Both the position numbers and the translations under genes were made by a program. The notes below the pieces were generated by a model, which worked only from the letters and a program-made list of their open reading frames with translations, made no database searches and was not told the origin of the DNA. A stretch of 64,000 bases of DNA from contig NC_064040.1 in assembly GCF_932526225.1 (NCBI RefSeq), positions 14,236,856 through 14,300,855 on the forward strand, written 5' to 3'. Positions within the stretch are counted from its first letter, which is position 1; the number at the start of each line of letters is the position of its first letter. This document shows positions 1-11,435 of the stretch, piece by piece. The DNA comes from Nematostella vectensis. Lineage: Eukaryota > Cnidaria > Anthozoa > Actiniaria > Edwardsiidae.

Positions 1-32
1 CGAAGGTACAGCGGTTACTAAGCATTTTCAAG

Positions 33-3000
33 ATGGCGGACGGATTGATCGAAGCGCAGCGCGCTGAAAATAATCTGATTACGGAAGGAAAATATGTTAT
101 CTTGAAAAGCGGAAATAACTTGAGAATAGTGCAAGTATTGAAGGATAGGTGAGCGGTCGTATAAATGTCAATTTCTCTTCTATAGAACCAGAGTTTGCAA
201 AAAACTAAAAGCTCCACAAAAATCGATAAATAATCGATACAAATCGATAGGATTTTTCGTAGAGGGGTTCGCACGTGTTTGGAAATCAAGATGATTTCAG
301 CATTTCTGTCGGTTAAATCTTAAAGCTTAATGATTTACACCTTGCAGCAGTTGTGGATTCCTCGTGTCCGCATCAATATTTTATTTTTATTTATTTCTGC
401 TGCTTTTTTTTATTGTTTGTTCCTCAGAAGTTTAATTTCGTGCATTAGTGGTGCCTGAGCACTGAAATGCAGACGTTCCGGTTTCAAAGCTTTTCTTACA
501 TTTTTTTTTCACCCGTTCGCAAAATTGGGAAATTTTCTTTGTAAATCGTACAAATCTTTGATAAACCAAGAAGAAAACTAAATAAAAAATAATGAATAAA
601 AGGGGCCGCATGCTCCCTATTTTGATGTTATTTGGACGATAATCATGTTTTTATTTTTACTTGGCCTAACTTCCCTAGTCAAGCACTCTTTTCCTGAAAT
701 ATTTGAAAGTTGCAGTCTAAAATTATTACATTGAAGGTTCCATTGCATAAATTTTACTAAGCGGTTACCAAAGTCACTTCACTGATTATTATTCCACAGG
801 AAAATAGCATTTGAACGATTGCACTTTTTCCTTGATGATGCTATTGGATGTCATTACGGCACAACATTTGAGGTGGACAGGGATAAAGTGAGACCATGTT
901 GTGCTTCTGATCACACAGATGAACTTCTGTCAGTAGAACAGAGAGGTAATACGAGGCCTGTGGCTGATATTGTAGGAGACAAACAGAAAATTTTAAGTAT
1001 GACTGTCATGTTTACACCTATTTCAAGTAAGGTTGCGCTCACTGAATCTACAGACAGATGTATTGTAACTGGTCAGCAGCGTAGCCTGGATTTTTTAACA
1101 GGAGGGGGGGCCAAAAGGGACTTTCAAGGCATTTTCTCCTGTATTTTAGATAATGTCTCATACATTTATTTATTTTTGGCTGCTAAAGGGGGGGGGGGCT
1201 AGGTTTACCGGTATCAAGTAAATAAGCAAACAGATATAATCAAATCCATGCTTGAAAAGCTGTAGGACTCTTGTTCATGTTTTCACTGCCCATGGAACAC
1301 TGCATGTTACAATACACTGATTTGTGAGTGCAATGTTATATGTAATAAAAATAATATAATGGTATTAAAAAGTACACAATTTTATTGATTACTGTATTTG
1401 GGTTCACAGGTAGCAGAATCATACAACAGTATCTTTAATTGTTTTGATGCAGGGGATACTGCAAGTAGCCAGCCTATAAAATGTGATGGCGATTCACAGA
1501 AACTCTCCAAGGAAGATATTCAATCATTAAAAGCCCAGGGACTCAGTGGAAAGGTATTAATCTACTGTGCATTACTGCCGTTCACCAACGAAAATATATA
1601 AGCTGCTAATACAGGGCTAAACCATTAGATATGATGCAATGACGGTACACCAAGATTTCTTGCAATTGATATTCTTAAGTCTGAAGTGTGGTTTAGGCAG
1701 GGCTTCTGGAATTATGCGGAAAAAAACTCAAAATTACGCGGAAAATCAATCATTACACGCTAAATTACGCAGGATTTTGCAATACATTTTTCTTTAAAAA
1801 TCAAAATTTTGCAGGATTCTTTACTGAATTAGGCGCTAAATTACATGGAATATCAACTGCTACGCCCAAACTACATTTTGTACCGAAGGAAAGCACGAAT
1901 TAACTTGAAAAGGTTAATTTTTATTTTATTATTAGTCCTAGGCCTTCGCGTTCTTTAGCAAAGAACGCATAGTCATTTTATTTGTTTTAGAAATTCAGTT
2001 CGAAATATCGCACTCTTACGAAGAATCTCTCTCTTTTTTACGAGAAATAGAGGTAAGAACCCCAAAAAGAACACATCAGCTGTGCACTTAAATGTTTTGT
2101 CTTTCAAAATTTAGCCAAATTACACGGAAATTTGTGGATTACGCGGAGAAAGCCAAATTACGTGCTTCCGCACAAGCGCATAATTCCAGAAGCCCTGTTA
2201 AGGAGAAATTTGTTTATGAGTTTTTATTTGGTTTTGCCCACTTTTTTGTCAGTTTTTTTGTATATATGAATTCTGTTATCCCCAATAGAATATCTGATAT
2301 TCCACAATCTTATTCTGCTCCTTTTTTGTATTCATTTTATGGCTGTATCTCCAGTATACAAAAAAGCATATAATACTGTACTTTATTTTCAGGATATTGT
2401 TGATCAGCTTGTACAGAACAGTGAAACTTATAAAGACAGGACAGAGTTCTCTAAAGCTAAATACAGGAAAAGAAAATCTAAAAAGTATGTACAGTACCAA
2501 CTGCTCTCAAAATAATCTTAATTAGAATAATCTACAATTAGGTTAGTCTTAAAGCAACAGTCAGGACAAATCTCTGTTGAATTTTATTCACATAACAAGT
2601 CTTATACTGTTTTTTTTTTATAAAAAAGGGAAACAGCATAAACCTTGGGGATGAAAATGATATAATGCAGTTTTTAACATTATAATTAGAACCCAATTCA
2701 AAGATTGTTTTCTTTTTCTTTCAGACACATTATACGATTTACCATCCACAAACCAAACACCTGCCTTTTAGCAGAGACATACTACTCAAAAATGCCTCAA
2801 AAGATATGGTGAGGAATATGACTTTATATTACAGTAGGTATTTAGTTTTATTGGTTTAATGTTTTTCGAAGTTTGTTTAATCAAACATGAGAAATTTCTG
2901 CCAAGTTTGAAGCCTGTTCAACCTCTGCCTGCAGCTATTATTGCAATCCTCAAGGTTTTCTTTATTTGTTATCCAGTGACCTTAGACCGGATGCCCTGTC

Positions 3001-4968
3001 CCAGATATTGACGTTAGCCAACATCAGAGCAAACTCTCGAGTTCTTGTCATGGAGCAATGTCAAGGGATGATTGTTGGTTCCATCTTGGACAGAATGGGA
3101 GGTATGTGCTACTGCTTCTCTTTTCAAGTACAAAAAGAATTAGAAAAAGGGCAAGCTAAAGGGCAAGCTAAAGGGCAAGCTAAAGGGCAAGCTAAAGGGC
3201 AAGCTAAAAAAAAGGCAAGCTAAAGGGCAAGCTAAAGGGCAAGCTAAGAAAAAGGGCAAGCTAAAAAAAAGGGCAAGCTAAAGGGCAAGCTAAGAAAAAG
3301 GGCAAGCTAAAGGGCAAGCTAAATGGCAAGCTAAAGGGCAAGCTAAAGGGCAAGCTAAGAAAAAGGGCAAGCTAAAGGGCAAGCTAAGTTTAGGAAGGGT
3401 GCTGGTCTTTGAGATATTATACCTAATGGAATTTAATGGAGTTCTTGCTGGATGTGCAGTATTTCTAAAAAATGAAAGAAGAATGGTTATTGCAAGTTTC
3501 TCTGAGATGCGTGGGTTTTAAAATTCGCTCAAGACTAAGAGGCAATGAAATGAAAATCCACAAAATGTGTGATGTTCTAGTGAAAAGAACTTTGCTCCTT
3601 CAGGTGAAAATTCCCAGAGACCACTTGGCACCCTGGGAAGCAAAAAGCATTATGCATCTCTTACTGTACCTGTCATAGTATACCTGTGGCACCTTTGGAC
3701 TAGTCCTGTAAGACAATCCTCTCCCTCTTCCCTTTTATTGGGTCAGGGGTGTAGCTAGGAGATACTTGCCCCCTTTCTGGTCCAATAAAGCTGTTGTCAC
3801 ATTTGGAAACTAATGTTCTTGAGAAATCACTTTGGGCTCCCCCCCAAGGAAAAATGCTGGCTAGGTCCCTGTGGATCATGCTTTCATTGTTTTATATGTT
3901 CTCATTAAGGTCCATCGTTAGACATTGAGATATGTTATATGATCAACCTACTAGTGGCTATCTTTATTTGAATAACAGACCCATTTCTATCACTTGTTTG
4001 TAAGCTGACAAATTGATGATGATGGTGTCTGATTTCTCAAAGGTTATGGAAGCATTGTCCAAGCTCATAATGGAGATTTTCCAACAAGGTAATGCTAAGC
4101 TTTCAAAGTTGGCTGTACCAATGTATAAAGAGAATAATATGTGAATGCACACAGCTGTGAATTTTTTTTTCGAATGAGCTGTGAAATTTTTTTCCAAAGC
4201 TTGTGTCTGACTACCCGCTATTCCCAAACGAGACAAAGACTTTGGATTCGCTGAGGTCATGCAACAACAAATTTGGCTGTAACTTGGCATGAATTATTCC
4301 CTTAACAAATAACAAAGCAATATCTTTAATATTTCATAATTTAACTGCCATATCACAAACGCTGTATAAAGAAGAACTTTCATTTTCGATTAAAAATAGA
4401 AAATGCAAAAAGATTTTGTTAAAGTTAAAGATAATGCTGAAACCCCTCGTGCATTTGTAAGAAGTTGTGTTAGAATTTAGATCTGCCAATGTCTTCTAGT
4501 TTTGTATTTTTCTCTATACAGGATAGCTATGGACTATTATAATTTCTCGTCTGAGTTTCTGAGCATTGTACATGGCTTTCCCTTGATCAAACTGAACACC
4601 TTAACAGAGAAGACTGCTCCTGATGAGAAAATAAAGGGTAAGAATGTGTCCTTGCTCATTTAATATATTTTCAGTAAAATACTTATCATAAATTTTCTTT
4701 GAAACTATCCTCAATATGTTTTTTTCTATTTTAACAAAAGAGGAAGACAGAGAACAGCCACAAGATACAAGGAAGACCTCCAGAAACACTGATCCACTCA
4801 GTTTGAGTAAAGCAGAACAGGTCCGTCTGTCCGTCTGTCTGTCTGTCTGTCCGTCTGTCCGTCTGTCCGTCTGTCCGTCTGTCCGTCTGTCCGTCTGTCT
4901 GTCCGTCTGTCCGTCTGTCCGTCTGTCCGTCTGTCCGTCTGTCCGTCTGTCCGTCTGTCCGTCTGTCC

Positions 4969-5003
<35 letters not shown>

Positions 5004-8000
5004 CGTCTGTCCGTCTGTCCGTCTGTCCGTCCGTCTGTCCGTCCGTCCGTCCGTCCGTCCGTCCGCCCGTCTGTCCGTCTGTCTGTCCGTCCGTCCGTCC
5101 GTCCGTCTGTCCGTCTGTCCGTCTGTCCGTCTGTCCGTCTGTCCGTCTGTCTGTCTGTCCTTCTGTCTGTCCATCTGTCAATAAATTAATCAATGCAGGG
5201 TTGAAGTTCTTGGAAGCCATATCTGTCTGTTTCACTATAACGTTTGTCGGTTGAACTAGACTTGTGTTGTTGTTCAGGATAAACTCGCAAGACGAGAAAG
5301 AAGACTGCAAGAAGAACTTACAGCCAGGAACGAGCTGCTCAAAGGAGATATGGATGCGTAAGTCCCGTTAAATATTAATAACTGTGGGATTGGTAACTCG
5401 CATAATAACCCAGTGCAGAAAACCCTGGCTCTCCGTATTTCCAAACTAAAGCACCAACAACGTAGAACGTCGAACACTTGGGTTGTTGCGCGCAAGAAAG
5501 ACACTGACTCTAGATTCATCATATAGCATATATGAGATGGTTTCATTATTAATTTATTCCTTGCATTAAAAGAAATAGGCATAATGTAAAATTGAAGTGT
5601 CCGATTCTAGCACAATTACATAGTGCGACATACTTGACGTTCCACGTTGTTGTCGCCTAAGCTTGGTATTGGGGACTTTGTGACTGTTGTGGTTCCTTCG
5701 CAGTCTGGTGATTGTTTGCAAGTTCCACCCGGCCCCAGTCCTGATGGCATTACTACCGTTCCTGGCGCCGTCTCGCCCATTCGTCGTGTTCTGCGCGTAC
5801 AAAGAGGTGTGTTCTTTCTCCATGTGAATATTTTTGTGCGCACTGACTTACGTGCGCCATCATCAAAACGATTCACGAGTATTGTTTTGTATTTGATGTA
5901 GTTCTGACCTTTTACATTGTTTTTAATCAGTTAAAAAATTCATGTAGCACGAATGTTCACGTGTTTACAATATTTCTATTAATGAAAGGCTTTCTTAGAA
6001 CGACGACATTTTAACGAAGCATATGAGGATGGAGGACTTTAAAGGGACTTTTACGAACGCTTTCTTTGGTTATCTATATTTAATACATACACCCAAAGCA
6101 TCACTTTTAAGATTACCATAGCAGGGCAGTAAAAAAGCAAGAAATCATAAGAAAAAAAAAGAATAAACAATAAGATAGCCTAGTAGTTATATTTAACTAA
6201 AGGCTGAGATTGTCTCTGTAGATATGTGTTCGTCATGCTTGTGGATACTCAAGTCTTTTAATAATTTAAAGTCTTTCTCTCTCTTCCCAGCCTCTCATGG
6301 ATTGTTACGTGAACGTGCGCGCAAAAGGCGGGGTGGTGCATGCCAAACTGACGGAGACGTGGCTAAGATACTATCAGGTAAGCCCCACCACGCCCTGCTG
6401 GTAAGAACCCAGCCCCTGTTCCCCCCCCCCCCCCCCCCACTACCATGCCCATATAAGAAGTATCTGGTACGCTTTGATAGCTCTGTCGGAACTCTCAGGG
6501 ACACACATAATAAACGTAGAGATGTGGAAGCGCATGTATATGGTGCATATTATATTTTATTTCCCGTAAAATGCATCCATGCTTCCTGGAAGCTGTTCTA
6601 TTATGTAATACACGTCTCAAAACGCCGTGAAAACACTTTAGCGCTTGACGATTCATTCCAAGATAATATCAATGAATACACCTAGACTTTATACTTAGAA
6701 ACCGGCAAAAATTTGCAAGAAACTTTATTTTTCACAATAAGTGGAGTGGGGCGAGCTTGTACTTTGTCAAACGCCCTGGACCGCATCCTCGGGGACCCAG
6801 GGCGTCGCGAGATCGGAAACACAGGGAGCGTGGCGCGAGAAAGAAACAGGCTTATTTCTTTTCTCCCTGTGTGCCCGATCTCCGTGACGCCCTGGGTCCC
6901 CGAAGGATGTCGAGACCGCGGAACTTGGAATTTCACGTCGTGGTTTGGCGGAGAATGGTTTAGAGCTATCAGAACGCACTATCACGTGCGTCCATTGAAT
7001 TCTCGAATCAACTCCATTGCTTGTTGACCGTCGCCGTCCTCTTTGCCTTCTTCGTATCTCAAGTCCCTAATGCCTTGTTATCGTGAACGCGAATTCTGTG
7101 ATATCCCGCTATCTTGTTCTTTGCTCCCTTTACACACAGGGAGATATTTCGAGTCATTTGTGATAGTGAGATCCTGCGAGGGGGTATCGATAACAGTTGC
7201 CTATTGTGTAGAGTACGTAGCCCTTTGTAGTGGAAGCCACCTATTCTCTTTGCATTCAAGCGCTAAGTGAGACACCCAATATAGCATAGAAGCTTTAGTC
7301 TTAGCTTCAGGAAATCCTAATTTCTATTGAAGATATTGCGGTCGAATGCAAAAGTGTCCACAAGAGACAATCAAATGTACCATTTGATTTCTCAATGGGA
7401 GATAACACTTTTTTTCCTCCTCAATATTTTATTTCAGCCATTCAAAAGGTGATATTACACGCGTCCTTGTTTCGTGGTAAAAACAATGCGTGTAACAGAT
7501 TTGTGACTTTCTTGGCGCAACAACGCGTTGCAAGTTTTTTATTCGACTTCAAATTCTTGTGAGAAAAAATGACGAATATCGAGAAAAACAACCCATGTAA
7601 CATGGCGCGATGTTACACGAAAAAAAAAAAAAAACACTCGTGTAACATCACCTCAACTCAAGTTTTCTCCGTTATGTCTCCGTGCCTTTTAGCCAAGCTC
7701 GGTAACGAAAATCCTCTCTTAAAAAGAAGCGCAATCCAAAAGCTCTAAAAAAGAACAAAAATAGAAGCAATCCGATTTTTTTTAGAGATTTTGGCTTGCG
7801 CGATTTTTAATGGGGGATATTCGTTACCGTCCTGTTAGATACCAAATGATAGATGCATTCCTTATATATAGCCACTAGCAAGTTTGAGCGACAGCAAAGC
7901 GGACGGAAATGGCAGAAAACAATAGCAAAATCAAAGGCGTTCTGTCTGGTGCATTTTTGCTGTTTTCCACCAAACAATGACGTGAAAATACCAATGTCAC

Positions 8001-8875
8001 GGTCTGTCGAGGAAGGGAACGTTTGCGCTTCAATCACAGCTATCTGTGTTCACTAAAGTAAAAATAAGGTTCTATTCTTTTCTAGACTATTTTGGAAGTA
8101 TGAACTCTAGTTATTAAAAAAAATAGTCTAGTCTAGATTTGCTCGCTTAGCGTTAAGGTACTTTATTTCGGTTGCGTCTGACTAGCCGTTGCCGTTGTCC
8201 CTGCTGAACCTCTCTTTACTAAACGACGGGGACGTTCTTGATTTGAGAAAGCTATGTCAAAAGAATCGCTGAAGCAGAGCAACGTGCCTACAAAAACATA
8301 CACCTATTTCAAAAAACGTTTTCATTGCAAACGGCAAATGGCGATTGTCAAATGGCAGTTCTACGACCGAAAGGACCCATGGATCCCAAAATATTTGTTC
8401 CAAATTCAGAAAAATATAAATAAAACATACGACTGTCCATTTAATGTAATTAATATATGGTTCTGACATCGCTTGAGTTTATTTATCACCTTTATTTTTA
8501 CAAATAATTACTACCCATTAACACTTTTCGGACGTAGAACTGCCTTTGGCAATTACCATTCGCCGTTCGCACTGACAACCTTTATTGAAATATGTGTATG
8601 TTATCACGCTAAGGGATCCAAACTTGTTGATTCAGCGCTCCTCATTCCTCGTTCCATTCTAGGTTCTTCCATCCAGGACCCATCCTCACGTGAACATGAA
8701 TACTTCCGGTGGCTACCTGCTCTCGGGAATCACCGTGAAAAACAACGCCCCTACTTACGGCACTAGCACCGCTGACCCCGCACCGACGAGTGAGCCGGAA
8801 CTTGAGCCTCCGCGTAAGATGGTCAAACAGGAAAGCGATGAAATAATAAAACAGGAACTGATAGATAATGAATAA
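33..8875 (+). CDS. TRMT6: TRMT6/TRM6, non-catalytic subunit of tRNA (adenine58-N1)-methyltransferase, 13 exons
   Basis: TRM6 pairs with the catalytic TRM61 to form the nuclear enzyme that makes m1A58 in tRNA; TRM6 itself lacks a working SAM site and helps bind tRNA. The exons I read are 33-148, 800-945, 1417-1553, 2393-2484, 2725-2808, 2977-3101, 4043-4088, 4522-4637, 4741-4820, 5278-5357, 5704-5806, 6291-6377 and 8663-8875. All have GT/AG borders and their phases close to 1425 nt (474 aa; human is about 497 aa). Family landmarks are SQKLSKEDI (exon 3), LANIRA and RMGG (exon 6), GYGSIVQ (exon 7), APSRPFVVFCAYKE (exon 11), LTETWLRYYQ (exon 12) and GGYLLSG (exon 13). The start lies 32 nt into the window, so the promoter is outside it. 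The least certain border is the exon 3 acceptor: 1410 looks better as a site, but 1417 keeps the frame. The last exon ends in a lysine- and glutamate-rich tail. Confidence 0.93.
3148..3388. repeat. 12-bp minisatellite in TRMT6 intron 6
   Basis: Tandem copies of a 12-bp unit (GGGCAAGCTAAA), about 20 copies, some with short A-rich insertions. The array begins about 50 bp after the exon 6 donor and lies wholly in the intron. Open frames through it are repeat artefacts. Confidence 0.95.
4821..5178. repeat. (CCGTCTGT)n-type microsatellite directly after the TRMT6 exon 9 donor
   Basis: About 350 bp made of interspersed CCGT and CTGT tetramers. The array starts at the exon 9 donor itself, so the donor GT (4821-4822) is part of the first repeat unit. 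It gives long ORFs in several frames on both strands, none of them genes. Confidence 0.95.
6420..6438. repeat. poly-C tract in TRMT6 intron 12
   Basis: An uninterrupted run of about 18 C, 43 bp downstream of the exon 12 donor. Shorter G runs lie near 1103 and 1190 in intron 2. Confidence 0.9.
6780..6915. repeat. Foldback (MITE-like) element in TRMT6 intron 12
   Basis: An imperfect hairpin of about 136 bp. The left arm (about 6783-6848) and right arm (about 6857-6915) are inverted copies of each other. The best-matched core is GGGGACCCAGGGCGTC on the left against GACGCCCTGGGTCCCC on the right, and the inner parts (ACACAGGGAG / CTCCCTGTGT) also pair. There is no ORF inside, so it is probably a non-autonomous element; family unknown. 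Confidence 0.7.
8297..8600. mobile_element. MITE-like element with about 80-bp imperfect terminal inverted repeats
   Basis: The left end (8297-8378: CATACACCTATTTCA ... GGCAGTTCTACGACCGAAAGG) is repeated in inverse orientation at the right end (8521-8600: TTTTCGGACGTAGAACTGCC ... TGAAATATGTGTATG). The interior of about 140 bp is AT-rich and has no gene. It lies just upstream of the last TRMT6 exon. No target duplication could be fixed by eye. Confidence 0.7.
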
Positions 8876-8892
8876 TTCTGGCAGTTTTCAAT

Positions 8893-8898
8893 AATAAA
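8893..8898 (+). promoter_or_regulatory. Likely TRMT6 polyadenylation signal
   Basis: AATAAA, 18 bp after the TRMT6 stop codon. This implies a very short 3' UTR. Confidence 0.55.
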
Positions 8899-9419
8899 AA
8901 AACCAGACATGGCTAGTTATGAAGACGTTATGTTTTTGTTTTTAACCCATTGACCCCTCAACCGGCCTGGCCGTAAGAAGAACCCGCCAGCCAAAATTAT
9001 AAATTCAAAATAAACAAAACGAGGTTAAGATACTCACCCTCTGGCCACCTTTGAGATAATCAGAATTGGGTTTCCTGTGGTACTAGCCACAGGTAGTCCC
9101 AGGTAGGTAGTCACAGTCCCCCGCTTATGAAAAAGAAATAGCAAGGAGCGTCCATTTCGAACTTTGTTGTTTACATCTGTTCGCTTCAGCGACAGCTTCA
9201 CAACAAACGAAGTTAAATATACTAAGCATTTTGGCTGCGTTTTATGTCTGGCTATGCGCCAAAGATGCAATGCTGAGAGGCTTGTTATCTGAGGCATTTT
9301 TCATCAATCTACTTGGAAAAAATCTTTGTCCAGAAGCCCATCCTCGGATCGGAATTTTCTAAACCGATTGCAGATTTTATCACAATATCTTGACTATCTG
9401 AGTTAAGGACTCCCACGAG
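8899..9419. other. Intergenic region between TRMT6 and the spectrin-repeat gene
   Basis: No gene is supported here. It holds the presumed 5' UTR and promoter of the gene at 9420. An 87-codon minus-strand frame (9034-9297) shows no recognisable domain and was not called. Confidence 0.5.
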
Positions 9420-10445
9420 ATGAATTCCAACACGGTAGAGAATGGTGAGACTCCGTCTGAATACGATAAGATGGCGCTAAGTCTACTGGGCTGGATCGAA
9501 GAAAAGATCGCCATTTTGGACGATAGAACATTCGCCAACACTTTACCCGAAGTGCAACAACAGTTACTTGAGTTCAACCAGTACAGGAGACAAGAGAAAC
9601 CTCCTAAATATGCCGAGAAAGGAAAGCTCGAATCTGAGTTGTATACTAGCCGGTCCGGGTGTAGTTCTCCTGGTGGGAGAAATGTCTTGGACATCAACTT
9701 AGCGTGGGGAAGGCTAGAGAAATGTGAGCATGATCGAGAAATGGCTTTGAGGGGACATTTACAACGCCTTGAAAAACTCGAACAGCTTGCCGGTACGTTT
9801 GACAAGAAGTATAGTATGCGAGAGTCATGGCTGATGCAAAACCGTAGTGTCGTGAATGATGAGAATTTCAGTAGTAGCAGTATTGATAATGTTGAGGCAG
9901 CTATTAAGAAGCTTGATGCCTTGGCAGCCTATGTCGACACACACCAGGACAAGATTGACAACATTGCTTCTATGGCTGATGATCTAGAGAAAGGTGGATT
10001 TCATGATGCTGAGAGAATCATGTTGTGTAAGGGGCGAATACTACGGCTCTGGGGGGGCCTACAAGATATGATCAAGAGGAAGAAAGAAAAATTAATGAGA
10101 TGTATGCAACTGAGCATCTTACTTCAAGGAATGACTGATATCATAGATAGTATTAATGAGACTAAAGTTGTATTATTGTCTGAAGATTATGGCAAGGATC
10201 ATGTGGAAGGGCAGAACGTTGTTGAGGGTGAGATCACAGTAAAAGCGCACCAAGTACATGTCTTGAAAAGCAAGGTAGGGAGGTTCCTTAATTTGGAGGA
10301 TAAAGATGACCTTAAAGTTAACGAAGAGCTGGTGAGCCATCATTTGTCAGAGATGGAGAGAGTGTTTAATGAGTTAGTTCATCTAAGTGCAGCAAGGCAT
10401 ATCAAACAGGACACAACTCAATCTACAACAACTGAGACCAGTTGA
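9420..10445 (+). CDS. Intronless spectrin-repeat protein, beta-spectrin-like
   Basis: A single uninterrupted 341-aa ORF resembling the start of the rod of beta-spectrin, just after the actin-binding CH domains. LLGWIEEKI (residues 22-30) and the following EKPPKYAEKGKLE match the linker and helix that open beta-spectrin repeat 1. DINLAWGRLEKCEHDRE then leads to repeat 2 (from about residue 135), and VVLLSEDYGKD recalls the start of repeat 3. Beta-spectrin links actin to the membrane skeleton, but this ORF has no CH domains, no ankyrin-binding repeats and no PH domain. Beta-spectrin genes normally have many introns, so a single-exon fragment with its own ATG and stop suggests a retrocopy or an exon-derived gene. 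The frame is intact, which argues for continued selection or recent origin. No poly-A tail or target duplication is evident, and expression is unknown. Alpha-actinin repeats are the next best match. Confidence 0.8.
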   Translation: MNSNTVENGETPSEYDKMALSLLGWIEEKIAILDDRTFANTLPEVQQQLLEFNQYRRQEKPPKYAEKGKLESELYTSRSGCSSPGGRNVLDINLAWGRLEKCEHDREMALRGHLQRLEKLEQLAGTFDKKYSMRESWLMQNRSVVNDENFSSSSIDNVEAAIKKLDALAAYVDTHQDKIDNIASMADDLEKGGFHDAERIMLCKGRILRLWGGLQDMIKRKKEKLMRCMQLSILLQGMTDIIDSINETKVVLLSEDYGKDHVEGQNVVEGEITVKAHQVHVLKSKVGRFLNLEDKDDLKVNEELVSHHLSEMERVFNELVHLSAARHIKQDTTQSTTTETS

Positions 10446-11435
10446 TTATATTGCTCTACTTTTAATCCAACAGAAATATTTATGGATGAATCCTGTCATT
10501 TAACAATACTAATGGTATTTTGTCAACCAGATAATCATAACTTACCTACTGCTGCAGAGCTGTATCAAGCCTTATAATATTGGGGGGAAGGCGTGATACA
10601 GAAACACAAAGAAAATATCGGGGTCACAGCCTACTCTTTACGGGTCATTTGCTTTGTAGAAAAAGGACTTTCCAGAATTATATGAATTGAAAATAGGCAC
10701 AGCAGATTTTGATATGATATTACTGGATTCCTAAAAGCATGTAACATACCAACCCAATTTAATGAATTCTCACAAAATTATATTGATACAATTACAGTTC
10801 AAGGTTAAATACAGTAGTATAGTTACAATCCCTGTGTCACTAACAATTCCTCACCATGCTTTAAAAAAAAAAATACACATACAGGGTACTGTATGAGGTG
10901 ATAACAAACCACCCTGGTATAAATTCTAAACAAATTATTCCAAACCTTATAGAACTCTTATTTGGAACTGTCTCCCAAAGTGCAATCAAGAAAATCTTTT
11001 CCAGAAGTATGGCATTAAACACAAATCATCTAAGTATTTCTAATAGCCTACAAATCTTGTTTTCATATTACATTAATGAAAAGGTAGCAACTTTACAATC
11101 GTTTTTTTTGCTAGCGGATGTATCTCAAACACCTTTCATTTTTCTCACTGCTTGAGAATATGCCAGTAGCAGAACAAAGGGGGGGGGATTGTGGGGTTTA
11201 AACCCCTCTTTTTGGCTGCCTTGGGAAAGTGTCTCATATGGAACTTTCCTCTTGTACGCATTCCCCCTCCCACCCCCCACCTCTCAGAAAGAAATCTAGT
11301 CTTATATTATTTAATCAGTTTGTTACAAACTTTGTTACATTCTCTTAAAGGTATTGTCACACTGTGACAACAGTGAAATAATAATGAGTTGTCATCAACA
11401 AAAGTTTTCTTTTGTTATGGGGAGGGGGGTGCACT
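10446..11435. other. Non-coding spacer
   Basis: AT-rich sequence with homopolymer runs (a G run near 11180) and no supported gene. An 85-codon frame at 10898-11155 has no recognisable features. Confidence 0.5.

Noticed and set aside
819-1202. 127-codon ORF as one TRMT6 exon
   Set aside because: Only the part to about 945 fits the family; the rest is intron with G runs.
4716-5310. Long ORFs on both strands over the CCGT/CTGT repeat
   Set aside because: They are products of an 8-bp repeat without stops; the true content is a TRMT6 exon and an intron.
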